Assembly: GCA_002494125.1 (NCBI GenBank)
Contig: DLBD01000136.1
Coordinates: 1 to 20,422 of the forward strand
DNA: 20,422 nucleotides
Source: Ruminococcaceae bacterium UBA7030
GTDB lineage: Bacteria > Bacillota > Clostridia > Oscillospirales > Acutalibacteraceae
Reading direction: 5' to 3'
Part shown: piece by piece, positions 6,568-13,889 of the stretch
Layout: each line of letters opens with the position of its first letter
How positions within the stretch are numbered: position 1 is the first letter of the stretch
Translations under genes and position numbers: made by a program
The notes under the pieces: generated by a model
The model's input: the letters and a program-made list of their open reading frames with translations, nothing else
The model's database searches: none
What the model was told of the DNA's origin: nothing

Positions 6568-7500
6568 ATGGTATATAATAATGTGCTTGAGGCAATCGGA
6601 CATACTCCGATGATAAGACTTAATAAAATGACTGATGACAACAGCGCTCAGATTCTTGTTAAGTTTGAAGGACTCAATGTCGGAGGTTCAATTAAAACAA
6701 GAACTGCTTATAATATGATTTGCGACGCAGAGTCAAAAGGACTTATAAATAAGGACACTATTATTGTAGAACCTACAAGCGGTAACCAGGGAATCGGTCT
6801 TGCTCTTGTCGGCGCTGTAAGGGGATACAGAACTATTATCATTATGCCTGATTCTGTAAGTAAAGAGCGCAGAATGCTTGTAAAGCATTACGGCGCTGAG
6901 GTTATTCTTATTCATGACGCCGGCAATATAGGCGATTGTATTGAAGAGTGTCTTAACACAGCTCTTCGTATGAAAGAAGAGAATCCGAACGTGTTTATTC
7001 CTCAGCAGTTTGAAAACCCGGCAAACCCAATGGTGCACAGACATCATACAGGTCTTGAAATTCTTGAACAGGTTGCAGGTCCTATCGACGGCTTTTGCTC
7101 CGGTATCGGAACCGGCGGCACAATTACGGGCATCGGCGAAGTACTTAAAGCACAAAATCCTGATATTATAATCTGGGCGGTAGAGCCTGAAAATGCGGCA
7201 ATTCTTGCAGGCGGTACTATCGGTACTCACAATCAGATGGGCATCGGTGACGGCGTAATTCCGGATATTCTGAATCAGAATATATACGAAGATATTTGTA
7301 TTATATCTGATGAAGAGGCAATTCAGACCTCAAAGGATTTAGCACGCCTTGAAGGAATTATGTGCGGTATATCAAGCGGAACCAATGTTGCAGCAGCCAA
7401 AAAGCTTGCAAAAATGCTTGGCAGAGGAAAGACAGTTGTAACTGTTCTTCCAGATACAGCAGAAAGATACTTTTCAACACTTCTTTTTGAAAATGAATAG
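6568..7500 (+). CDS. cysK: Cysteine synthase (O-acetylserine sulfhydrylase), PLP-dependent
   Basis: 310 residues, the usual length. It is predicted to make cysteine from O-acetyl-L-serine and sulfide in the cytoplasm. The fold-type II PLP motifs run in order: the N-terminal GHTPMIRLN, the PLP lysine K43 in GGSIKTR, the substrate loop PTSGNQG (69-75), the phosphate-binding GIGTGGT, and the C-terminal LPDTAERYFST. Two motifs depart from the textbook CysK forms (SVKDR and TSGNTG): here T44 and Q74. Such variants occur in clostridial homologues to my knowledge, so cysteine synthase is still the best call, but a related beta-replacement activity is possible. AGAGG lies six bases before the ATG. 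The next gene starts only two bases after the stop, so they should be co-transcribed. Confidence 0.9.
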   Translation: MVYNNVLEAIGHTPMIRLNKMTDDNSAQILVKFEGLNVGGSIKTRTAYNMICDAESKGLINKDTIIVEPTSGNQGIGLALVGAVRGYRTIIIMPDSVSKERRMLVKHYGAEVILIHDAGNIGDCIEECLNTALRMKEENPNVFIPQQFENPANPMVHRHHTGLEILEQVAGPIDGFCSGIGTGGTITGIGEVLKAQNPDIIIWAVEPENAAILAGGTIGTHNQMGIGDGVIPDILNQNIYEDICIISDEEAIQTSKDLARLEGIMCGISSGTNVAAAKKLAKMLGRGKTVVTVLPDTAERYFSTLLFENE

Positions 7501-7502
7501 AT

Positions 7503-8465
7503 ATGATTATTAAAACGCCAAAATACTACAGAGGCTTTGAATGTATTGCAGGCGATTGTCCTGACTCCTGCTGTCAGGGGTGGGAGGTTGATGCTGACGA
7601 GGCTTCGCTGAAATATTACAAAACGCTTGACGGCGATATAAGAAAACGCATCGATTCCGTTCTTTCAAAGGATGAATTCGGCAACACAATTTTTACACTT
7701 GCCGATAAAAAGAGATGTCCCTTTCTCAATAGCTCAAATCTCTGCGATATGCATATAGCTATCGGAGGAGAGCATACCCCGTATACCTGCAGGATGTTTC
7801 CGCGTTTTATCAATTCATTTGGAGCGGTTAAGGAAATGGGTATTTCTTTTTCTTGTCCCGTTGCGTCAGATATTATGTTTTCACAAACCGAAAGGTTTAC
7901 GCTTGACAGTGAGATAAATGATGAGCCGCCCGAGCTAAATGAAATTGACGGCGAACTTTATTACTTTCTTATTAGAGCTCGTGAAAAAGCTTATGACATA
8001 GTCTATGACAGAAGCATTTCAATGTCGGAAAGACTTGTTAAACTTCTCGATTTTGCGCAGGAACTTCAAGATAATGTTGAACCATATAAAGAGGGCGATA
8101 AGGATATATCCTTTTTTGATGTTTTCAATAATCCCGAGCTTATTAATAGCGAATGGGCGGAAAAAGTAAAAGACGGAAAGCTCGGTAAAATATCCGATGA
8201 TTATTACAATGAAAGCATTTGCGCTTATTTCATTTTCAGATATTTTATGACCGCAGTTTTTGACTGCGACATTTTATCAAAGGTTAAGATGGCTGTCATC
8301 GGAGTTATGATTCCTGCCTGTTTCGGACAGGACAGCTGGACTATGCACCTGTGGAGCAAGGAAACCGAGCACTCCCAGTACAATATGGACAGGTATAAAC
8401 TGCTGCTTAAAGATGCGAAATGCCTTAATAAAGAAGAATTAAAAAAAGCAATCACGTTAAATTAG
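7503..8465 (+). CDS. FliB-like cysteine-cluster protein (annotated family: flagellin lysine-N-methylase)
   Basis: 320 residues. The N-terminal third holds eight cysteines in the pattern of the FliB family: C14 and C19, then C23-C24 (CIAGDCPDSCCQGW), C72, C81 (CPFLNSSNLCDMH), C96 (YTCRMFPR) and C118 (SCPVA), suggesting an iron-sulfur or zinc site like that of YkgJ-type proteins. The remainder is helical without recognisable motifs. Members are named after Salmonella FliB, which methylates flagellin lysines, but no flagellar or chemotaxis gene is in this window and no classical SAM-binding motif is seen. The gene starts two bases after cysK with only a weak ribosome site inside the cysK end, implying translational coupling. 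The link to cysteine synthesis may reflect a need for an Fe-S cluster, or be incidental. Its stop lies in the loop of the 8446-8485 terminator. Confidence 0.75.
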   Translation: MIIKTPKYYRGFECIAGDCPDSCCQGWEVDADEASLKYYKTLDGDIRKRIDSVLSKDEFGNTIFTLADKKRCPFLNSSNLCDMHIAIGGEHTPYTCRMFPRFINSFGAVKEMGISFSCPVASDIMFSQTERFTLDSEINDEPPELNEIDGELYYFLIRAREKAYDIVYDRSISMSERLVKLLDFAQELQDNVEPYKEGDKDISFFDVFNNPELINSEWAEKVKDGKLGKISDDYYNESICAYFIFRYFMTAVFDCDILSKVKMAVIGVMIPACFGQDSWTMHLWSKETEHSQYNMDRYKLLLKDAKCLNKEELKKAITLN

Positions 8466-8485
8466 ATGCGATAACGTGATTGCTT
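8446..8485. terminator. Bidirectional intrinsic terminator between convergent operons
   Basis: A perfect 14-bp stem, AAGCAATCACGTTA (8446-8459) with its complement at 8472-8485, encloses a 12-base loop. A T-rich tail follows on the plus strand and a run of A precedes it, giving a T tract on the minus strand too. It can end both the cysK operon and the alanine racemase-like operon. Confidence 0.9.
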
Positions 8486-8488
8486 CTT

Positions 8489-9562
8489 TTATTTATATAT
8501 TCTTTTAATTCGCGGATTTACCATCAGAGGGGATATGTCAACCTTAGCAATATCTCCGACTTTAACATCGCTTCCCGTAACGTCGACAGCCGTGTGTGAT
8601 AACCCGATTTCACCGATGACGTTATATCCTTTTCCGTTTATTATAACCTGCAGATGCTCTTTTTTAGCATATTTTTTTGCAGCTGAAAGAATACCGTGAA
8701 AATCGGCTGATTCCTTCTGCTTTGATATTCCGAAGCCGTCATAGTGACCTATGGGCACTATAGCAAGCTTAGTTTCTCTTGCAGTTGTGAAAAGGCCGTT
8801 ATAACCGATTGAATATCCCTTTGGAACGGTCTTGATTTCAATAACCTCAGCCTCGAGCGAGCCGAGTCTGTTTAGTCCTGTGCTTTCTCTTGTGATAAGC
8901 CTTCCCGTAAATGCAGAGCCGATTCTTACTGCGTCGAGCTCTACGCCGTCTGCATTGAAAAGCGCAGGGGAATTTGATGCGTGTAATAAACCGATATCCT
9001 TTCCGGAATTTTTTATTTGTTCGACAGTGTCCTTAAACAACACAAGCTGCGCTTTGGTAAGCGCCGTATTAGTGAAGGCTGATGAAAAATGAGTATAGAT
9101 ACCGCAAAAATCAAGTCCTTCAAGGTCATAGCAGCTTATTGCTTCTTTAACCTCGCTTGGCATAAAGCCGTATCTTCCCATACCCGTGTCAATTTTCAAA
9201 TGACATTTTACAGCTTTACCAAGTTTTTTTGCACATTCGCTCATAACCTTTGCGGCATTAACTGAGCCGATTGTTGCAATGCAGTTATTATTTGCGATAA
9301 GCTCAGCCTCTTCATCAATACATGTTGAGCGCATTACAAGTATATCAAGATTACCGACAACACTTCTTAATTCCTCTATGTCATCAACCTCGGTCACGGC
9401 AAATGTCTCAATACCGTTTTCTTTGAGTACGCTTGCGAACTCTTTAAGACCAAAGCCGTAGCCGTTGCCTTTTACAACGCCGATGACAGGAACTTCTGCC
9501 TTTTTCTTTACAAGTTCAATATTTTCAATAAGCTTGTCTTTTTCAATAATATATCTGCTCAT
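8489..9562 (-). CDS. Alanine racemase-family PLP enzyme
   Basis: 357 residues, slightly short for the family (about 370-390). The N-terminal TIM barrel carries the PLP lysine K31 in VVKGNGYG (usual form VVKANAYGHG), DTGMGRYGF at 125-133, HASNSPA at 194-200 and the R-I-G motif at 213-215. The C-terminal beta domain keeps the aligned catalytic tyrosine Y254 (SIGYNG), but the usual GYADG is GHYDG. These changes mark a divergent member: alanine racemization for D-Ala in peptidoglycan is the default call, while another amino-acid racemase or a second alr paralogue is possible. Its ATG overlaps the TGA of the upstream FemAB-like gene by four bases, so translation is probably coupled. This pairing supports a cell-wall role. 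Confidence 0.8.
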   Translation of the reverse strand: MSRYIIEKDKLIENIELVKKKAEVPVIGVVKGNGYGFGLKEFASVLKENGIETFAVTEVDDIEELRSVVGNLDILVMRSTCIDEEAELIANNNCIATIGSVNAAKVMSECAKKLGKAVKCHLKIDTGMGRYGFMPSEVKEAISCYDLEGLDFCGIYTHFSSAFTNTALTKAQLVLFKDTVEQIKNSGKDIGLLHASNSPALFNADGVELDAVRIGSAFTGRLITRESTGLNRLGSLEAEVIEIKTVPKGYSIGYNGLFTTARETKLAIVPIGHYDGFGISKQKESADFHGILSAAKKYAKKEHLQVIINGKGYNVIGEIGLSHTAVDVTGSDVKVGDIAKVDISPLMVNPRIKRIYK

Positions 9563-10596
9563 CTTATTTTTTCAAGCACCTTTGTTCCGACGTTGTATAG
9601 CTTGTATACGGGCTTGTTTATTACATAATCAAACTCGCCGACAAACTCTTTCATATAGCCGCCAAAGCCGTGCTTAAACCTCCAAAGTCCGTAATGCGGG
9701 TTGTCCGGATTCTGACAATCTCCAGATATTCCGCCGAAGTCGTAAACCTTACAGCCGCATTCCATACCCCATTTTATCATTGCCCACTGAAGAGCATAGT
9801 TTGGATATACATTTCTGTGTGCGTTTGAAGATGCGCCGTATTGGTACTTCATAACGTTTTGTCCCCATTTTATTGCAAGCGTACCGGCAATGGCTTTTCC
9901 CTCATAATATGCCATATAAAGTCTTGCGTCGTCCGTCATGCAGTCGAGAATTTTTTCAAAGTATTCCTTCGGCCTTGTTGAAAAACCGTCGCGCTCACCG
10001 GTTTCAGCCATAATTCTAACGAAATCGTCAAGTGCTTCCTTACCGCAGATTTTAACTTCAACACCCTTTTTAGACGCTTTTCTTATTCTGTTACGGTAGT
10101 CCGATTTGAAGGTGAGCATAAGCTCGTCTTCGTTCATATCGTTATAGTCAAAGCAGTAAACAAATCTCGGCTGAACATTTTCAAAATCCATACATCCGGG
10201 GTTTTGCTCGATAAAACCTTTTTCGATAAGGTGATTTTTGAATTGTGTGTTTTCGATAACTATTTCAGGGTCGATTTTAATGCAGTATGCCTTGTATTCT
10301 TTGCCAAGCTCAAGCAGTCCTTCAAAAAGCTTGTCAAATGTGTCAAAGTCGTTTTCATCACACACAAACCCGCGACAGCAGTACATAAGAGAATTCTTAA
10401 TTGCAGGTATTGAACGTATAAGAACACTTGCCGAGCCTTTTATTTCGCCGCTTTCGTCCTTAATCATAATGGCTTCAAAAGTCCATGCACTTTTTACCTT
10501 AGCCCATTTTGACGAATGTTGGAAAAGTCCCTTTGGATGACTTTTAATAAAGTTCTCGTATTCCTCAAGATTTTCTGCATTAACTCTAACTATCAT
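9559..10596 (-). CDS. FemAB/FemX-family peptidoglycan bridge aminoacyltransferase
   Basis: 345 residues with tandem GNAT-like folds typical of FemABX proteins: FQHSSKWAKVK near 25-35, the FKSDYRNRIRKASKKG segment at 163-178, then RNVYPNYALQWAMIKWG (261-277), YDFGGISGD (285-293) and YGLWRFKHGFGGYMKEFVGEFDY (302-324). Members use aminoacyl-tRNA to add amino acids to the lipid II stem peptide on the cytoplasmic side of the membrane. No serine-tRNA-synthetase-like coiled-coil insert is evident, which fits FemX-like rather than FemA/B proteins. The added residue cannot be read from sequence. A GGAG site sits eight bases before the ATG, and a strong divergent promoter lies at 10630-10658. It is first in a two-gene operon with the racemase-like gene. 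Confidence 0.85.
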   Translation of the reverse strand: MIVRVNAENLEEYENFIKSHPKGLFQHSSKWAKVKSAWTFEAIMIKDESGEIKGSASVLIRSIPAIKNSLMYCCRGFVCDENDFDTFDKLFEGLLELGKEYKAYCIKIDPEIVIENTQFKNHLIEKGFIEQNPGCMDFENVQPRFVYCFDYNDMNEDELMLTFKSDYRNRIRKASKKGVEVKICGKEALDDFVRIMAETGERDGFSTRPKEYFEKILDCMTDDARLYMAYYEGKAIAGTLAIKWGQNVMKYQYGASSNAHRNVYPNYALQWAMIKWGMECGCKVYDFGGISGDCQNPDNPHYGLWRFKHGFGGYMKEFVGEFDYVINKPVYKLYNVGTKVLEKIR

Positions 10597-10629
10597 AATA
10601 CATTCTCCAATTTGTTTTGTTAATTAAAT

Positions 10630-10658
10630 ATTATATCAAATTGTAACAGCGTTGTCTA
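10630..10658 (-). promoter_or_regulatory. Promoter of the FemAB-racemase operon
   Basis: On the minus strand, TAGACA (10653-10658) and a consensus TATAAT (10630-10635) are 17 bases apart. The -35 box is only two bases from the -35 box of the lacZ promoter on the other strand. Confidence 0.65.
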
Positions 10659-10660
10659 TA

Positions 10661-10689
10661 TTGACTTTTATATTAAATTACTCTATTAT
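10661..10689 (+). promoter_or_regulatory. Promoter of the beta-galactosidase transcript
   Basis: TTGACT (10661-10666) and TATTAT (10684-10689) are 17 bases apart, 29 bases before the ATG. No operator-like palindrome or catabolite-response site is obvious in the short gap. Confidence 0.65.
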
Positions 10690-10718
10690 TATATTATAAA
10701 CGAAAAAGGGGAATTTTT

Positions 10719-13700
10719 ATGGATAAATTCAGATGGGAAGACCCTGAGGTTTTCAAAATCAATAAAGAGGACGGTCATACTATTATGATGCCGTTTGATT
10801 CGGTTGAAGATGCACTTTCAGGCGATGAATCAAAGTATAAGCAGTCGCTTAACGGTCAGTGGAAATTCTTCTGGCAAAGAGGTCTTAAAGGACAACCTGA
10901 AGGCTTCGAACTTAAGGATTTTGACGACAGCGAATGGAATGAAATAAAAGTTCCTTCTGTCTGGCAGACGCAAGGTTATTCAGTTCCGTATTATTACGCA
11001 AGCACCTTCCCGAAGGCGCTTTCAAGAAGTAAGGGCAAAATTCCGAGTATAGACCATAATATGCAGGAAATCGGTTTTTACAGAAAATCATTTACTCTTG
11101 ACAAGGCGCTTGAGGGCGGTGAGCTTTTTCTGCATTTCGGTGCTGCAAAGGCTGCGCTCGAGCTTTATATTAACGGCGAGTTCGTTGGCTATTCACAGGG
11201 CTCAATGACTCCTCATGAGTTCAACGTTACAAAATATGTAAAAGGCGGAGATAACCTTGTGTGCGTAAAGCTTTATCGTTACTGCGACGGCTCATATCTT
11301 GAAGACCAGGATATGTGGTGGCTTTGCGGCATTTACAGGGACGTATATCTTTTTGCAGAGCCTAAGGTTTGCCTTCGCGATTTTTATTTCAAAACAGATT
11401 TTGATGTTGATTATAAGGATTCCACTGTAAACCTTGACATCTTTTTAGAAAACTATGACGCTTCAAAGAAAAAGGCAAAGCTTTCCGCAAAGCTTCTTAC
11501 GCCGACTGAAAAAGAGATTGAAATAGGTGAGAATGAATTTAAGCTTTCAGGCGGTAAGGAAAGCATAAGCTTTGAAACGCTTGTAAAATCGCCAAAGAAA
11601 TGGTCGGCTGAAACTCCTAATCTTTATACTCTCGTGATGACGCTTGAAATCGACGGCAAAATTACTTGTGTAAAAACATACAAGGTCGGCTTCAAAAAGG
11701 TTGAAATCAAGGGAGAAAAGATTTATTTCAACGGTATGCCGTTAATGATTAAAGGTGTAAACCGCCACGACTTTGATATGGACAACGGCTGGGCAGTGCC
11801 AAAGGAAAGGTATACCCAGGACTTTGACCTTATGAAGCAAAACAATATTAACGCTATTCGTACTTCTCACTATCCTAACGATCCGTATTTTTACGAGCTT
11901 TGTAATCAGTACGGCTTCTATATTATGGACGAGTGCGACGTTGAAACACACGGCGTAAGGCGTAAGGGAGTACCGGGCTCAAACCCGGTGTGGACCGGTG
12001 CCGTTGTTGACCGTATGCAGCGCATGGTGCTTCGTGATAGAAATATTCCTTGTATATTTATGTGGTCGCTCGGCAACGAAGCGGGAGACGGCGACAACTT
12101 TATGGAGATGAAGAAGGCTGCGCTTGAGCTTGACGACACAAGACAGTTTCATTATGAAGGCGACTTCAATATGACTAAAAGTGATGTCATATCTCGTATG
12201 TATCCTACTGCGGATATTATGGAAAAGCTCGGAAAAAAAGAGCCGATTACAATCTCGCTTTACGACAATATTGCTAATCAGCTTGCAGCAGATAGTAAGC
12301 CGATTACGGCGCAGATGTATGAAGGCAAGCCTGTAATTCTTTGTGAATATGCACATTCTATGGAAAATTCCCTCGGAAATTTTCAGGAGTATATGGACGA
12401 CTTTGAAAAGTATGATAATATGTGCGGCGGTTTCATATGGGACTTTGTTGACCAGACACTTCATGTTGTTGACGAAGACGGCAATGATAATTATCTTTAC
12501 GGTACTGACTTTGAAAAGGATGAGCCAAGAAAGAAAATTAATATTCCCGACACAACTGCCATGTCAGGCTCAAACGGATATTTCTGCGCAAACGGTATTA
12601 TAGGCGCTGACCGTGTGCCGCATCCCCAGATGTCCGAGGTTAAAAAGGTATATCAGGAAATCAAGGTTGAGGAATTTGACCTTAAAGCAGGTAAGTTTAA
12701 GGTTAAAAATAAGTATCTCTTTACTAATATTTCCTCGTTCAAATGCCGCTGGGTTATAAAAGCGGAGGGCGAGGTTATTGAAAGCGGAGAATTAGATAAA
12801 ATCGAGTGCGATCCGCTTTCCGAAACCTTTATAACTCTTCCGTATACGTTCGACGACCTTCCTACTGATAAAGAGGTTGTGCTGACTATATCCTTCTTCA
12901 CGAAGAAAAAAACGCTTGGACTTAAGTCGAACTTTGAGCTTGCGTGGGATCAGTTTATTCTCTGCTCGCTACCTCAGCCTGACGAACCCTCAAATGACGG
13001 TGACCTTTCGTTTGAACAAAAGGGTAAGACAGTAAATATTTCAAACGATAAAATCAGCGTAACCGTATCCGACGGTAAAATCACGAGCTATATTATTGAC
13101 GGCAAGGAGCTCCTTGTTTCTCCAATTATGCCGAACTATTTCAGAGCGCTTACAGATAACGATATTGACGTCTTTAACTTTGCACCGTTCGCCGCACATC
13201 TTAATCCATATTATAAGTGGCAGAAGGCGGGTAAAAAAACAAAGGCTCTTAAAACTGAGGCAAAGGCAGGAGAGGATAACACAGTCGAAATCCATATTGC
13301 CTTTTCAACACCGGGACTAAACAACTCCATTGCTACATACAAGATTTATCCTGACGGAAGAATTTATATTTACCACAGTGCTACACCAAAAGCGAATATG
13401 GTAAAATTCGGCTATACAATGGCACTTCCAAAAGATATGGAATATGTGACATGGTACGGAAGAGGTCCTGTTGCAACTTACTGCGACAGGAAGACGGGTG
13501 CAAAAATTGACGCATATAACTCAACCGTTACCGACCTTGATTATCGCTATATGCGTCCTCAGGAGTCATCTAACAGGTCGGATGTTCGCTATTTTACTAT
13601 TACTGACAAGTCGGGCTTCGGTCTGAAATTCACCTCATATTTCGGAGAGCCGTTCAATTTCTCGGCTTATCATTACACAACCGACGGACTTGAAAGTGCA

Positions 13701-13880
13701 ACGCACGTAAACAATATTCCGTATGAGGACATAACTACAGTAAATGTTGACCATATGCAGCTTGGCGTCGGAGGCGATATGCCGGGTCAGGCTTATGTGC
13801 GCGAACCGTATACAATGAAAAAAGGAATTAAGCAGGCTTATTCCTTTGTAATTGAGCCTGTAAGTAAAAAGAAGAAGTAG
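10719..13880 (+). CDS. lacZ: Beta-galactosidase, glycoside hydrolase family 2 (LacZ type)
   Basis: 1053 residues, the full five-domain LacZ size, with no signal peptide, so cytoplasmic. It should hydrolyse terminal beta-D-galactosides such as lactose. Order: sugar-binding jelly-roll (about 50-220, with LNGQWKFFWQ and GFYRKSF), an Ig-like domain, the TIM barrel beginning at KGVNRHDF, a second Ig-like domain and the C-terminal beta-gal small-chain domain (about 780-1045). The acid/base is E454 in WSLGNEAGDG and the nucleophile E543 in ILCEYAHSMENSLGNF, both intact. RTSHYPN and GGFIWDFVDQ are also present. AAAGGGG lies seven bases before the ATG. No transporter, regulator or galactose-pathway gene is adjacent. 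comEC begins nine bases after the stop, so read-through into a housekeeping set is likely. Confidence 0.95.
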   Translation: MDKFRWEDPEVFKINKEDGHTIMMPFDSVEDALSGDESKYKQSLNGQWKFFWQRGLKGQPEGFELKDFDDSEWNEIKVPSVWQTQGYSVPYYYASTFPKALSRSKGKIPSIDHNMQEIGFYRKSFTLDKALEGGELFLHFGAAKAALELYINGEFVGYSQGSMTPHEFNVTKYVKGGDNLVCVKLYRYCDGSYLEDQDMWWLCGIYRDVYLFAEPKVCLRDFYFKTDFDVDYKDSTVNLDIFLENYDASKKKAKLSAKLLTPTEKEIEIGENEFKLSGGKESISFETLVKSPKKWSAETPNLYTLVMTLEIDGKITCVKTYKVGFKKVEIKGEKIYFNGMPLMIKGVNRHDFDMDNGWAVPKERYTQDFDLMKQNNINAIRTSHYPNDPYFYELCNQYGFYIMDECDVETHGVRRKGVPGSNPVWTGAVVDRMQRMVLRDRNIPCIFMWSLGNEAGDGDNFMEMKKAALELDDTRQFHYEGDFNMTKSDVISRMYPTADIMEKLGKKEPITISLYDNIANQLAADSKPITAQMYEGKPVILCEYAHSMENSLGNFQEYMDDFEKYDNMCGGFIWDFVDQTLHVVDEDGNDNYLYGTDFEKDEPRKKINIPDTTAMSGSNGYFCANGIIGADRVPHPQMSEVKKVYQEIKVEEFDLKAGKFKVKNKYLFTNISSFKCRWVIKAEGEVIESGELDKIECDPLSETFITLPYTFDDLPTDKEVVLTISFFTKKKTLGLKSNFELAWDQFILCSLPQPDEPSNDGDLSFEQKGKTVNISNDKISVTVSDGKITSYIIDGKELLVSPIMPNYFRALTDNDIDVFNFAPFAAHLNPYYKWQKAGKKTKALKTEAKAGEDNTVEIHIAFSTPGLNNSIATYKIYPDGRIYIYHSATPKANMVKFGYTMALPKDMEYVTWYGRGPVATYCDRKTGAKIDAYNSTVTDLDYRYMRPQESSNRSDVRYFTITDKSGFGLKFTSYFGEPFNFSAYHYTTDGLESATHVNNIPYEDITTVNVDHMQLGVGGDMPGQAYVREPYTMKKGIKQAYSFVIEPVSKKKK

Positions 13881-13889
13881 GTATGAATT

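Noticed and set aside
6733..7230. 165-codon minus-strand open frame inside cysK
   Set aside because: It lies wholly within a clear PLP enzyme gene, its translation has no recognisable domain, and it has no supported ribosome site. It is a shadow of the sense codons.
11979..12464. 161-codon minus-strand open frame inside lacZ
   Set aside because: It covers the catalytic barrel coding region in antisense and has no family resemblance. It is explained by codon bias of lacZ.
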